Shown: positions 12,413 through 24,277 of the stretch, in pieces
How the letters are laid out: every line of letters starts with the position of its first letter
How positions within the stretch are numbered: position 1 is the first letter of the stretch
Source: Gigaspora margarita
Taxonomy: Eukaryota > Glomeromycota > Glomeromycetes > Diversisporales > Gigasporaceae
Assembly (NCBI GenBank): GCA_009809945.1
Contig: WTPW01000793.1
Location: 122,207-186,206 of the forward strand
DNA: 64,000 bases
Direction: 5' to 3'
The notes under the pieces: model-generated
Database searches by the model: none
Told to the model about the DNA's origin: nothing
What the model saw: only the letters and a program-made list of their open reading frames with translations
Position numbers and translations under genes: made by a program

Positions 12413-13519
12413 TTTTTTTTTTTTTTATTATTAACCTGGTAGTCATACTGTATTTTATTTAATAGAAATAAGGTACATATGCAAATGCTATCCTACTTCC
12501 GGTTTTAAAACCTTACAATTAAAATATGGTTCGTCCAGTTACCGAAGGCACTTATCCACGACTTGCCAGAGTAGATTTCGCCTCACTATTACCAAGGTTT
12601 CTATTAACCCTGAATAATAGATCACTGGTGTGGATCTACAGCCAGTCATGACCACCAACTTTCTTTTAAAACTTCTTCCACCTAGATCTTGGCAGAAATG
12701 TTTACTAACAATAACTGCATAATGAAAAAAAAAACCACACTTATATATGAAAGGGTATAAAAAAGGACGAAGAAAAAGGAAATATACAAAAGGGGGAAAA
12801 CTAACTAAGCGACCGAAAAAGAAAAAGAAAACAAGATGAAAAAAGCAAAAAAAAGTCTATGGCCTGACATACATTTGATAGTAAAAAGTAAAAACAAAAT
12901 TAAAAGCACTAAAAAATTATATAATATTGCACAAGGAATCGCCTCGTCTAAATATTATATGTGTATAAAAAAGAATATTTTGGAATTCATTATCCTTAGA
13001 TCAGCCTACTCCTTTGCATTACATCTCATTATGCGTCTGTTCCTGTTTATCAACTTGCATGCCTTCTTCCTGATTAGGATAGGAACAACAATGCCGATCT
13101 TTTGGAGGGGGTATGGCGAATTTCGCACTTTTCGTCCAAAATTCCAGAAAAAAGACTCCAAGTGAGAATGTGATAGTGATATACAGTTTTTCTGTTCTTG
13201 TAGCCAAAAAATCCTTAAAGAGAGTAGTGAAAAACTCATTTTTCAGTTTACCACCTAGCCAACTATAATACTTTTGTCGACGAAAGAGAACTTCCACCAG
13301 AATTTCTTGTACCAAGGGCACCTACTGCCAGTTAACTTGCACAACTGACGCTTCTGGTTTGCGTGCCGAATATATAAAGGAGTCCCCCAGAAGAAAAGAT
13401 GAAAGCAGGTTGATCTTTATAAAAACCAGTGTTAATAGTTGCTTCGTCTTTTACTAAAAAATTTTTTGTTTTTCTTTTGTTCAGAAATTTGGACAAGTGA
13501 TCGACAGGAAGAGTTTTTG
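12413..13519 (-). mobile_element. Poly(A)-tailed retrocopy on minus strand
   Basis: The insert is flanked by an 18-bp perfect duplication CTTAAATAAACATTCTTT (12395-12412 and 13520-13537). On the minus strand it ends in an A tract (12410-12426) about 40 bases after an AAATAAAAT polyadenylation-like signal. These are hallmarks of target-primed retrotransposition of a polyadenylated RNA. It is richer in GC and CpG than the DNA around it, suggesting a fairly recent arrival. It contains short ORFs (a 100-residue one ends at 13019) without a recognised domain. It could be a processed copy of a host mRNA or a 5'-truncated LINE. Confidence 0.75.
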
Positions 13520-13862
13520 CTTAAATAAACATTCTTTAAAAATTAATGTTCAATATATTTAATATATAGTGAACACTAAAAAGTTTTTGAAAACAATAAA
13601 AATTTAAATTATGCTCTTTTGAGAACATAACTTTCGATTTGAATTTTAAATACCAGTTATAATACCTTTTAAGTAATAAAGTATTTGTAGTATATCTAAA
13701 ATCTGATTATCTAGTATATGTAATTTGTATATATCTTGTGCAACAAGTGTATATATAATAAATGGGCCAAGCTACTGTAGTGAGAACTTTTTTGTATATT
13801 TTCTAACTTGAGCAGCATTATATTATTTCCTTTCTGGAACAACAATTTAGAGCTATGAGCTA

Positions 13863-14025
13863 TAGGGTTCTGCAATTTGATTTGATTTGATTTGATCAAA
13901 TATTTGAAATATTTGATAATTTATAAGTAAAATTTCAAATCAACTCAAATTCAAATACAGAATTTTTAATTCAAATCAAATTCAAATCAAGGCTTATTTG
14001 ATTTGATTTGAGTTTGAAAACTCTA
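13863..14025. mobile_element. hAT-like MITE built of TTGATTTGA repeats
   Basis: TAGGGTTCTGCAATTTGA and TTGAGTTTGAAAACTCTA form the ends. The flanks ATGAGCTA and ATGAGCTG match at 7 of 8 bases. The core is a near-palindrome of AAATCAAATC and GATTTGATTT units. Confidence 0.65.
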
Positions 14026-14123
14026 ATGAGCTGATTATGTTATATGCCATAACTATAATAAACTTTTGTATTAATAATAAACTTATATTTATAATAAACT
14101 TTAATATTTATAACTTATATAGG

Positions 14124-14466
14124 CAGTAATTTGATCTGGTTGAGCTATAATTGGTTAACCAATCTGAACTGAATAAATTTTGAGTAACTGGTTGAGCAAA
14201 TGCTTAATTGGTTGACCTATACAACCAGTTGAGAATCAGTAATCAGTTAACAAAAGTAAATGATATAATATCAGGAATGAGCAAAGGTTCTAAAAAGTTC
14301 CAAAAATGAATATAAAAATCAAGCTTGGTTGAAACAAAATTTTGTGTAAAGGTCCAATAATTACTGAAAGTAAAATGTGAAGTAATCTTAATCAGTTGCA
14401 ATTTGTGACATCAAATCTTTCAGTTCAGTTAACCGATTAACAAATTTTTCTCAGTTCAAATCACTG
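14124..14466. mobile_element. hAT-like MITE, CpG-depleted copy
   Basis: This is the same family as 4226-4551. It is bounded by an exact 8-bp duplication TATATAGG (14116-14123 and 14467-14474). CCGGTT, CCGAACCG and CGGTT segments of the other copy appear here as CTGGTT, CTGAACTG and TGGTT, the pattern left by CpG deamination. Confidence 0.85.
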
Positions 14467-14474
14467 TATATAGG

Positions 14475-15330
14475 AGGGTCCTCAAGATTTTGGGTCAGGA
14501 TACATCTAAGTACATTGTCATTATGGTTGGCTAGATTGAAATTAAAAAATTTTACTAATAAATCATATTCACTCATTAAGTAAAAAATGCCCAGCTGATA
14601 ATTTTTATATAGATCCTGCTAACAACTAGGGCTATATGCTGACCTAGATCCATTACATCTGACCTAAAAATTTGTAGAGTGCTCTGTAAAAATTAATATA
14701 TAAATATAGTAATATGTTGTAATATTTAGTAAACTATTTTTATGAATATTTTGTTTCTTTCAAATAGATTTTAACATTCTTTTCTTGAATTAATTTTCAA
14801 AACTTACTAGGACTCTTTGTAGCATGTACACTTTTCTAAAAAATATTTACAAGCTCTTATTTGTACTGGCTCATGCTTGGAACATGGTGTTAAGTTTTGA
14901 AACTAAATAATATGTTTTTATACAATTGCTATTTGCACATTCTCAAATTATTGATTACTAGAATATCTTTACATATATTAACACTAAATTCAATTGCTAT
15001 AACAACAATAACAATACAATTTAGAGTTGTTGGCTCTTGACTAGCTAAAAAATGATTTAGCTAAAAAAATAACTTAGCTAAAATACAGCTTGGCTCTGTT
15101 ATAGCTAACTTTTAGCTGAGCTGAGCTAGTAATTTGCATCACTATGTACAAGTCACCTGGGTGATTCTTATATAGGTACAATCTTGTGTTTATAATATAA
15201 TCGATTTATGGTTCAGGCTTTAACTAATTTATTCATAATTCACTCTGTTAATTTTTTGTACAGTATCAATTTATATCAATATTAAAAGCCTTCAATTGAG
15301 TAAGTATAATAATCTATCTAATAAATTGTT
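14475..15330. other. Non-coding AT-rich spacer
   Basis: No gene is seen. A TAGCTAA-rich imperfect inverted repeat lies at about 15030-15145. It resembles a small element, but its target duplication is not clear. Confidence 0.5.
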
Positions 15331-15492
15331 GGACCTCTATAAGTGCACATATATTCTTGAAACCAAACTTTAACAAAGTGCACTTAAAGTGCATTTGTAG
15401 AGGTCACATATATATGCATTTGAGCCAAAATTTGTATATGCATTTATAAAGGCTGTGCTCTTATAAGAGTGCACTTATGGAGGTTTTACTGT
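15331..15492. mobile_element. Small inverted-repeat element (CTATAAGTGCAC ends)
   Basis: CCTCTATAAGTGCAC near the left end mirrors GTGCACTTATGGAGG near the right end. The interior repeats GTGCACTT and TGCATTT motifs. It resembles, in sequence style, the nested element at 31652-31825. Boundaries are approximate. Confidence 0.5.
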
Positions 15493-16245
15493 AATACAAT
15501 TGGATGTAGTTTTAAATTTTATTGAACTATTTGGGCAAATTGGATATTGTCTAAATGTTTAATATAAATTAGATCTATTTAAACATTGTTTGATCATGAC
15601 ACGTATAAGACTTTTAATTTAAATACATGTTGTAGATAGATACAGATTTCTGGAAATTCTTAATTGGACTTGAATTTAATCATAATTTGTTTATTTTTCT
15701 TTTGCATTATAACAAATTTATAAAATTATACTAAAATTCAGTCACAAAATCAAAGACTTTGATTGTCAAAGTTAAATTTTAGCACCTAATAACATATTAA
15801 TAAATTGATACTGAACTCTGAAAATTTTTTTGTACCTCTGTTCTACATTAATAACATGTCTAACTCATCTTCATCACTTTTGATATATTACATTATATAT
15901 AAAAATTTATTATATTAAATTAATAGGCAAGTTTTTGGATTTTGGACTACTTTATAAATTTGTAATATGTCTTGGATCTGTCAGATTTTATATTAAATCT
16001 ATGTTTTTTTCATTATTGACTATGTAATTTATTTAGTCTCAACTACTATGCTGCTGGATGCCCACTGCAATTGCATTTTGTGTGATGCAAACCTTGTTCA
16101 TTAAAAAGTTAATAAAATAATAAATAGTTATTGTATGCAAAGCATGCAATAACTGTAGTATTTTATAGATAATCCTGATTTGTTAGTGATTCCAGCCAGT
16201 ATGAGTCATCAAACAATTAGGAAGAGAATATAGAACATGTAAAGC

Positions 16246-16382
16246 ATCATATGCTTAAAATATGCTGACCCTTTCATTCACTAGAAAAGTGTGCAAGTAT
16301 ATGATCTGCTACAAAGTAACAGATCATGTACTTGCATACATTTCTAGTAAACAAAAGGGTCAGCATATTTTAAGCATATGAT
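16246..16382. repeat. Long hairpin (62-bp arms)
   Basis: The arm starting ATCATATGCTTAAAATATGC is complementary to the arm ending TTTTAAGCATATGAT, with only a few mismatches and a loop of about 13 bases. It could be a foldback MITE. No RNA gene family is recognised. Confidence 0.75.
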
Positions 16383-16714
16383 ATAGCAGTTATTGCTGCA
16401 TAACATGTAATAATGGATTTATTTTTTTTATGATAATCAGCAATTCAAAAATTAATATTGTAAATGTAATTGTATAACATATTAAACTTTGAAACAAGGG
16501 TATAAATAGATTTTTACTTGATAATTTGGCGCTTTAAATATGAAAATATTTTCACTGTGCTCCCCAAGAATATATTTAATAAACTCTGAAATCTAAAACA
16601 TGAGCCCAAGAATACCAGTATATATTATAAATTGTAATGTTATATGTCTTTTTTTACTAAATCTTGTAATTAGTCTCTGTTAACAAAATCCAAATATTAA
16701 TGAAGTCTTATCAA

Positions 16715-17495
16715 AAAAAATTCTGCTCTATTAAGACTTTGTGCAACTATGACAATTCAAAAAAAAACATTCTTCTCTAATAAGTTTTTGGCAAGTATGA
16801 CAATTTGAAAAAAAATTGCACTAATAAGTTTTTGCGCAACTATGACAATTCAAAAAAAAATGCAACTATGACAATTCAAAAATAAAAACATTTATCTAAT
16901 AAGTCTTCACGCAACTATAACAATTCAAAAAAAAACAATTTATCTACTAAGTTTTCACACAACTATGACAATTCAAAAAATTTGCCTACTAAATCATCAT
17001 ACAACTATGACAATTCAAAAAATATAAATTCGCCTAATAAGTCTTTGCACAACTATAACAATTCAAAATAAAAGCCTAATAAGTCTTCATGCAACTATGA
17101 CAATTCAAAAAATATTCTGCTCTAACAAGTTTTTGTGCAACCATGACAATTCAAAAAAAAATTCTACTCTAATAAGTCTTCGTGCAGCTATGACATTCGA
17201 AAAACAAATTTGGCCTAATAAGTCTTTATGCAACTATAACAATTCAAAAAATCTGCTCTAATAAGTCTTTGTGCTACTATGACAATTCAAAAAAATTTAT
17301 CTTATAAGTCTTTGCAGAACTATGACAATTAAAAAAAAATAAATCCGTCTAATAAGTCTTCACACAACTATGACAATTCAAAAAAAAAAAATTCATCTAA
17401 TAAGTCTTTGCACAACTATAACAATTCAAAAAAGAATTGGCCTAATAAGTCTTCGCGCAGCTATGACAATTCAAAAAAAAATCAGCCTAATATAT
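16715..17495. repeat. Minisatellite, units of about 40-60 bp
   Basis: At least fifteen degenerate copies of CAACTATGACAATTCAAAA are followed by an A run, a short CT-containing segment and AATAAGTCTTTGC. Unit length varies mainly through the A runs. No coding frame persists across units. Confidence 0.85.
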
Positions 17496-17949
17496 TATCA
17501 TAAAACAAAATTAAAAAATCCTTTAATAATATAGTATTTTACAATCAAAAAATATAGATATGATGTATTATAAAATACAGAAATTACCATAAAATAACTA
17601 ATTTATTTATGAAACTGATCATAGTAAAAAAAAAAAATTATTATATGTTCATCTAAATATTAAATATTAGCTAATTTTCATACATTAAAAGAATATTCGC
17701 ATTTTATTTATTTATTTTTTTTCTTTATTATTATAATAAAATATTTAATTACATTATTAAAATATAAAATAAATTACTATATGCTCACATAATTATTAAT
17801 AAATGCTAGTGAATACATTTGAATATTCATACATATTTTAAATATATGCTTGTCTAAATATTAAATGCTAACTAAATTGTTATACATTAAAGAACATATT
17901 CAGATATTCTTATATATTTTTAATAACTTTTGCATTTCCCACGTAGAAC

Positions 17950-18824
17950 ACATCAACAATTGTTTTTCAGGAACAGCAGAAATTTGGTCAGGTGTCTTGT
18001 CTAACCTGAATCTAAAAAGAAGACAATACTATGCATAATTTTTTTAAAAAAAAAATTAAATTTACCTTTGCAAGTGCCATGAATAATGCAGACCAACACC
18101 TAATCCAAATGACGGATGCTCTACAACATGTCCCAGAAAAGCAAGACAAGAAGAAATTAATGAACATATTTCCCAAGTCAGCAGGAAAAACCCCATACAC
18201 AAGACCATTCTTGAAGAAACTTACCAAAGACGAAATCAGACCTGGCTGAAACAAGCCAAAGCCCATAAACGAAAAACATACAAGAAACATATCAAAACCA
18301 TTGAATCCAAAAATGCTTAACGAAAAAAAACTCCAAAAATGCGAAGTCAATGAAAGAACGGCCACCCTATACCAACGAAGAACCAGACCAAGGCAGGCCC
18401 CCGAAGTGAAACAATGACCCGACTATACTAACAAAGACTCCAGCAGAGAGCTTTACGAATAGCAAAATCTATGTTCACAAGAATGCTGAAATGACGAAAC
18501 CTAAAGAACAAATGAAAAATTGTATAGAACTATAATCTAGAACACCAAAACAATGAATACCAGAAATGGCTCTTACCTCCAAAAACACTTGAATCGACCA
18601 AGATCCTGATACCAACTATGACGATGAATTCCATGAACAACGATTCTGAGAATTAATGACAACGACAGTTCCAAGATTGGTGCCCAGCCTGGCTGTCGAA
18701 TCAGCAAGAACACCATCTAGTCAAATCACCACCACAAGGACTGGTGAAAACTATAAAAAGATCGAAATTGTTTTAGCATCAGTTGTAACGGAGAATAAGA
18801 AAACAAAAAAAAAAAAAAAAAAAA
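17950..18824 (+). other. GC-richer, poly(A)-ended segment of unknown origin
   Basis: Base composition changes sharply to about 40% GC. The segment ends in a long A run at 18806-18824, next to an assembly gap. Short ORFs rich in Lys and Thr are present (for example 18031-18249, with a KTPYTRPFLKKLTKDE stretch). The reading frame appears to switch several times, as in a decayed transposon ORF. The poly(A) end suggests a LINE-type or processed insertion. No domain is recognised. Confidence 0.4.
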
Positions 18825-19269
18825 NNNNNNNNNNNNNNNNNNNNNNNNNNNNNNNNNNNNNNNNNNNNNNNNNNNNNNNNNNNNNNNNNNNNNNNNNNNN
18901 NNNNNNNNNNNNNNNNNNNNNNNNNNNNNNNNNNNNNNNNNNNNNNNNNNNNNNNNNNNNNNNNNNNNNNNNNNNNNNNNNNNNNNNNNNNNNNNNNNNN
19001 NNNNNNNNNNNNNNNNNNNNNNNNNNNNNNNNNNNNNNNNNNNNNNNNNNNNNNNNNNNNNNNNNNNNNNNNNNNNNNNNNNNNNNNNNNNNNNNNNNNN
19101 NNNNNNNNNNNNNNNNNNNNNNNNNNNNNNNNNNNNNNNNNNNNNNNNNNNNNNNNNNNNNNNNNNNNNNNNNNNNNNNNNNNNNNNNNNNNNNNNNNNN
19201 NNNNNNNNNNNNNNNNNNNNNNNNNNNNNNNNNNNNNNNNNNNNNNNNNNNNNNNNNNNNNNNNNNNNN
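18825..19269. other. Assembly gap (445 N)
   Basis: A run of N is bordered by A homopolymers on both sides (18806-18824 and from 19270). The gap probably reflects failure to read through a poly(A) tract. Its true length is unknown. Confidence 0.95.
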
Positions 19270-19449
19270 AAAAAAAAAAAACTACTAATGGATTTTATTA
19301 TTTATTTTTTTTTTTAATTTTTCTTTTTAATGCGATATTAAACAATCCGTGATGAATAAATCATGCGGACCAATCAGATTCAAGATTTTGTGGCCCAATA
19401 TCGCTTAACTCATTGTATAAACCATACACTCATTGCGGCCCTAGCTCTC

Positions 19450-19735
19450 CAATCGAATTTCAGGATCAGGTGTAACGTAAAATTTGAAACACCTTTTTAC
19501 AAAAAAACAAAAATAACTTTAAATTTTAATTAGGAAACCACCTTCTGCAGCCTAATTAAAAATGTTTCTCGTGAAATTTTACTAATAGAGTTTTCTAACC
19601 CTACGTTGTTCTCACCCTAACCCCAATTATAACGCGTTTTTAGGTTTATACACAACTTTTTACTTAGAAAACAAAAAACGTTTGTTTTAACTATAACGTT
19701 ACAACTGATCTTAAATTTTGATTGGCTAAAATTTC
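19450..19735. repeat. Inverted-repeat element with CCCTAA-like core, copy 2
   Basis: Left end AGGATCAGGTGTAACGTAAA and right end AACGTTACAACTGATCTTAA are inverted. The core contains ACCCTAACCC-like text near 19600-19625. It is CpG-rich, unlike the copy at 296-570. Confidence 0.55.
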
Positions 19736-19759
19736 AGGGTGAACAATTTTTTGTGGGAG

Positions 19760-20700
19760 AGCTACCTAAGTCCGTGAAGCCAATAATTTGCCAAATTACT
19801 GTATTCGACAATTTGCCAGTATTGGTGTTATCCGACAATTTATGATCATGGTTCGTAGTGAGTTATCCGCTGTGTTTTAATTTAAATAAACATGTTTACA
19901 TCGTAACACATGAAAAATTAACAAGAAGAAATAATTTCATGATTATGTGAGTTTGCCGGAAAAACGTTATAAAGCCTATCTAAAATTTTTTTATATCGCT
20001 CTACAAGCATTACGGTGTCATTTCTTTTTAACTTGGTGTACAGTATCAATTCTCTTTCTTTATGTTTAAATGAGAAAAATAGCATCATGGCTTTGCTTGT
20101 AGAGACATAATGATGTCTTTGCAAAATCTAAAATATTAAATCATTAAAGCTATACACCATTTAAATTTTCGAGACACGCAGTAAATTTATATTCTCTACC
20201 TAAATTTATGTTTACATAAAACATATGACTCACATGTTTTCTCTAACATAATTTAAAGTTATATAAATTTGTTAAATTCTTAATATATTGTGCAGTAGTT
20301 AATAACTTTAATTGACATTCAAAGCTAAGGATTTTAAGAAAATTAAAATCGAATAGGAAAGTATAGCTTTAAATAATGATTCGGAATGATAATTATTTTA
20401 TAAGTAGAACGATACAAACGGAATAAGATAACTGCAAATAAAATTTTATTTATTCAGTTAATAAAACATTGCAGTAACATTCTTGAATGATAATTTTAAT
20501 TTTAAATAAACAAAGTGCGTAAAAACCTAGCCAATCAGAGAGTGCAAATTTTGACTATTTCGGATCAGCATCCCGAACACGCGAAAAAGAAGAAAAAAGC
20601 GAAAATATGCAAAAACCAATGTTTCAATCGACCTTGATACACTAATTAAAAAAGGCAGTAATTAAATTCTACATATAGCTGTATAGTATACATCAATCTA
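19760..20700. other. Duplicate of the 43.0-43.9 kb flank
   Basis: Collinear similarity to 43020-43900 includes the CTACAAGCATTACGxTGTCA and GGCTTTGCTTGTAGAGACAT stretches. It is a second piece of the duplicated 38-44 kb locus, without the kinase. Both copies keep their CpGs. Confidence 0.75.
19918..20135 (-). pseudogene. Small exon-like ORF, duplicated, function unknown
   Basis: A 68-residue basic reading frame ends at 19918 and is preceded by a good splice acceptor (TATTTTAG at about 20139-20132). It may be the last exon of a gene. The copy near 43080-43230 has single-base changes that break this frame, which argues for a relic. No domain is recognised. Residues include HKERELI and RYKKILDRLYNVF. 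I could not find partner exons upstream. Confidence 0.35.
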
Positions 20701-21170
20701 ATCCTATAGCTTCTAACGTTAATGCTCAACCTTAAATTTTTGTCTCGCACTTACGAAATCGGATTTCCTTTTTTGGCTTGTACCCATATCAGCTATGACT
20801 TTTTTGTATGGATCGAATCATCCCGACAAAGCAAAAAACGTGAAAAATACAGAAAACACAAGTCTGAACCAATCTTGGAGCATTTGTTTGGAAGAAAGTT
20901 ATAAATATAAGATAACCCTAACCCCTAAACGTAAACTAACCCTAACCCTGACCCAATTTTAGTTTAAAAGGATAGAGTCGCGTGGGTACGAGGATTCAGC
21001 TATCCTTTTTTTTTTTATAAGTAAAATGGGGTTGTCTAAAGCTAGGTGCGTTCACGTGATAGAAAGCCAAACAAATCGTAAAATTTGTCTTTACGGATCA
21101 GCCCGACGAGACAAAAACAAAGAAAAAACGTGAAAAACTCCGAAAATACAAGAGATTAACAATTTAATAT
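20560..21170. repeat. Three degenerate repeat units plus CCCTAA-like tract
   Basis: Units centred near 20580-20630, 20815-20865 and 21100-21150 share a GATCAxCCCGAC...AAAAACGTGAAAAA pattern. Between them at 20907-20955 lies a TAACCC/ACCCTAA tract. A related unit is at 43795-43860. A 60-residue ORF over the second unit looks incidental. Confidence 0.45.
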
Positions 21171-22130
21171 TAGGAATTTATTTCAATGTACAGTGTTGCA
21201 TTATTTCTACATAGAAGATTGAAAGTCCTATACCATATGTATAGTATGTATCTGGTATTCACTTTGTATATACCAAGTACATACATACGTGCTATATGAC
21301 CAGTCTCAAATCTAAGGGTATTATAACTTTGCTAAAAGTAATTAATAATTTGTTATTTTAGTAATATTTTGCTATTTAAAACAATAGAGTGATTAAAAAT
21401 TATAATTTAAATAAGATAAATAAAAAATCAACTTTGAATAAATTGTTTACAGAATTTGAAGTAATGATATTATATACTATGTTCTAATTATTTTATAATA
21501 TTTAACCTGCTAAAAAAAAATGCTGATTTGCAATTTTATTTTATTAAAGTAAATTCAAAATTAATTAAAATTGTAATCAGTAGCAGAGCTTTATATGTAG
21601 TTCTTGGGTAATTATTTTTACATGTTATATGTGTAGGACATGCCAATTTTTATTTTAATATATCAAATTAAACTGTACAATTTCAAGCAAAATAAAATAT
21701 ATATATATGGTATTAAATATATTAGATGTAGTTTATTAACTTAGTATATCATCATTAAAGTAGACATAATATATAAAATTTTGTATTTAATCTATGTTAT
21801 TAAATGTATTTCATCAACTTAGTATAATATCATTTAAGTATGTAGTCATAACATATAGAATTTTTATATTATATAATTATTATTTTGTGTTAATATTAAT
21901 ACTGCTTTACACTAGTTATTTTGTATTGATATTAATACTCTTTACACTAGTAATATAGTCCTCTTTCTCTTTCACACACACACACACTCTCTCTCTCTCT
22001 CTCTCCTCTATAAAAATTGAATACAAATTACTATTTTACTGCTTTAATAAATATTACTTCTTTATTTTATTTAATAACTTAAAAGTATATAGCTATCTTT
22101 TACATTAAATATATAATCTATATAACTACT
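21171..22130. other. 3' flank of the kinase-LRR gene
   Basis: AT-rich DNA without a gene. It includes an inexact direct repeat of about 110 bp (around 21700-21780 and 21790-21865) and the CA/CT microsatellite listed separately. Confidence 0.5.
21973..22006. repeat. (CA)n(CT)n microsatellite
   Basis: About seven CA and nine CT dinucleotides run in tandem, about 125 bp beyond the stop codon of the kinase-LRR gene. Confidence 0.9.
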
Positions 22131-24094
22131 TTATTCTATTCTAAGGTCCGAATTATTTGATGTCAATTTAAAACCAATATTATTTTTATAATAAATTTTC
22201 AAATCTTTCAGTGTGGAATTCTTGCAAAGTGCATCTGCTAATGCTTTCCCACCTTCAGATCCAAGATTATTATCTTCAAGATTCAAATCTTTCAGTGTGG
22301 AGTTCTTGCAAAGCGCATCTGCTAATGCTTTTCCTCCTTCGGATCCAAGATTATTATCTTCAAGATTCAAATCTTTCAGTGTGGAGTTCTTACAAAGTGC
22401 ATCTGCTAATGCCTTACCTCCTTCTGATCCAAGATTATTGTTTTCAAGATTTAAGGAAGTAAGCGTAGTGTTCTTACAAAGTGCACTTGCTAATGCTTTT
22501 CCGCCCTCTGATCCAAGTTCATTTGAATCAAGATCCAAAAAAGTCAGCGTCATGTTCCTGCAAAGTGCATCTGCTAACGCTTTTCCCCCTTTTGAACCAA
22601 GATTATTTTCTTTAAGAATTAAAGAAGTTAGCGTGGTGTTCTTGCGAAGTGCTTCTGATAACTGTTTTCCTCCGATTGATCCAAGTTCATTTGAACCAAG
22701 ATCCAATGAAGTCAACGTGGTGTTCTTGTGAAGTGCCATTATTAACTCATTGAAATTTTCAAATCCACGATCGCGAGAAAGATCCCAAGCTGTAGCGTTT
22801 ACTTGGTCTTCAGGACTTAGCTGACAGTTTTTGAGTATTAACTCAAAAAGTTCTAAAGCTTTGAGAAATTTGCCTTGCTCAAAAAATTCATGTGCTTCCT
22901 TTTTCAAATTCTCAAAAAATTGTGCTGATGCTTCAATAGGATGATGTTGACTCAACGTTTCGTTAGGATTAATTTGTCTTAAAGTATTAATAATTAAACT
23001 AGTTTCTGGTCGATTGGTAGGATTGCTATCCCAACATTGTTTGTAAAGTTGAATATATTGAAATGGTGTATCTTCTATAGGATCTTCTCTGTTTCCCTTA
23101 AAAATATGAACAGTAAGCGAAAGTACTGATTCAAAGGATGAAAATGGTGGTCTTCCGCTTGAAATTTCCCAGAGAATTACTCCAAGACTATAGACATCAG
23201 ATTTCATATTACGTTTGTACTTATCATTAACAAGGAGTTGAGGTTCGACGTACGCCGGCATTCCATAAACATTTGAGTTCGAAGTGATTTCATTAATTTG
23301 CTTTGATAGTCCTAAACCTGTAATCTTTGGTTGTCTTTGATGAATTAAGATGTTTTTCGAATGCTAAATCATTAAAATATAATGATTGAATAATGCATTA
23401 TTAAATTGATAAACAATATATATAAAATATATATAACACTATATTTACTAGATCTCTATGAATAATGTTATTATCGTGTAAGAATAAAAGACCGAGTGCT
23501 ATTTCTTTAGCTATGCATAATTTATCTGTCCATTGTAATTTCGTAAAATTTGTCATTAGATATTCTCGTAAAGTTCCATTGTCAGCGTATGCTAAAACTA
23601 TATTATTATATCCGTTGCTATCTATATATTCAATTTGACAAATATATTCGGTTAACATAATTATCATTGTATACCTTCAAAAATTTTAAACTACTTGTTT
23701 ACCTTTTGTTACGCCAAAGAATGAAATAACGTTTTGATGATTAGAAACTCTTCTCAATACTTTAAGCTATATTAATTATAAGAATTTATTATTCTGTTGT
23801 AAGATATCAATAAAGTTTAAACACAACATTTATTACTTCATTAAAAACATCTTGAATGATTTTTTCATCTGTGCTTGTATCAATTTTAAGACATTTAAGA
23901 ACAACCGTTAATCCGCTGTCTTTCCACTCGTATCTAAAAACACTTCCAAAACTTCCACTACCGATTTTAAAAGGATCTGTAAGTTTATTATAATCGATGT
24001 AATTGAAACTAGCATAATGCGAATGAAATGAATTGTACGTAATGGTAAATAAGTATTCATTTTCTTGTTTTATGTTTTTTTCTAGTAAAATGAT
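22131..24094 (-). CDS. TKL-type kinase with LRR repeats; probable pseudokinase
   Basis: Coding exons read from high to low coordinate are 24094-23837, 23766-23703, 23621-23449 and 23363-22131. All junctions have GT-AG introns in phases 0, 1, 0. The N-lobe has a glycine loop GSGSFGSVF and the ATP-site lysine in VVLKCLK. The C-lobe has IIHRDL then HSKNIL, but the metal-binding DFG is replaced by GLG (ITGLGLSK), so catalysis is doubtful. A short helical, TPR-like linker (EQGKFLKALELFELI) is followed by six 28-residue ribonuclease-inhibitor-type LRRs with consensus NNLGSEGGKALADALCKN. A stop precedes the first exon in frame and no in-frame ATG is visible, so the 5' end is uncertain: an upstream exon or a decayed start. 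It lies 184 bp downstream of the kinase-NACHT gene. A sensor-type role is inference. Confidence 0.75.
22201..22704 (-). repeat. 84-bp tandem repeats encoding LRRs
   Basis: Six in-frame 84-bp units each encode one 28-residue LRR. The three at 22201-22452 are almost identical in DNA, while those further upstream in the gene diverge. This shows recent expansion at the 3' end of the coding region. Confidence 0.9.
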
Positions 24095-24277
24095 TTAATA
24101 TTCTTCATACTTACGGGCTAAAATAACATAAACAATAAATACGCATTTACAAGCTTAAATTGCTGAAATAAATCAATAAATGCACTTCATGCCTACCATC
24201 TGATAATTACAATTTTGTGAGAAATATTACTTTAAATAAACTACAAACATTATATATAATAAAAAATCAAAATTAAC

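Noticed and set aside
13019..13321. Gene encoding a 100-residue protein in the retrocopy
   Set aside because: No domain, overlapping ORFs in three frames, and the segment is a poly(A) insertion. It is left as part of that element.
15000..15145. Another hAT-like MITE (TAGAGTTG...CATCACTA)
   Set aside because: The ends pair poorly and no 8-bp duplication was found.
16715..17495. CRISPR-like array
   Set aside because: Units vary in length, have no unique spacers, and this is a eukaryotic minisatellite.
22211..22731. Plus-strand ORFs over the LRR region
   Set aside because: They are mirror frames of the 84-bp repeat coding for LRRs on the minus strand; repetition keeps them open.
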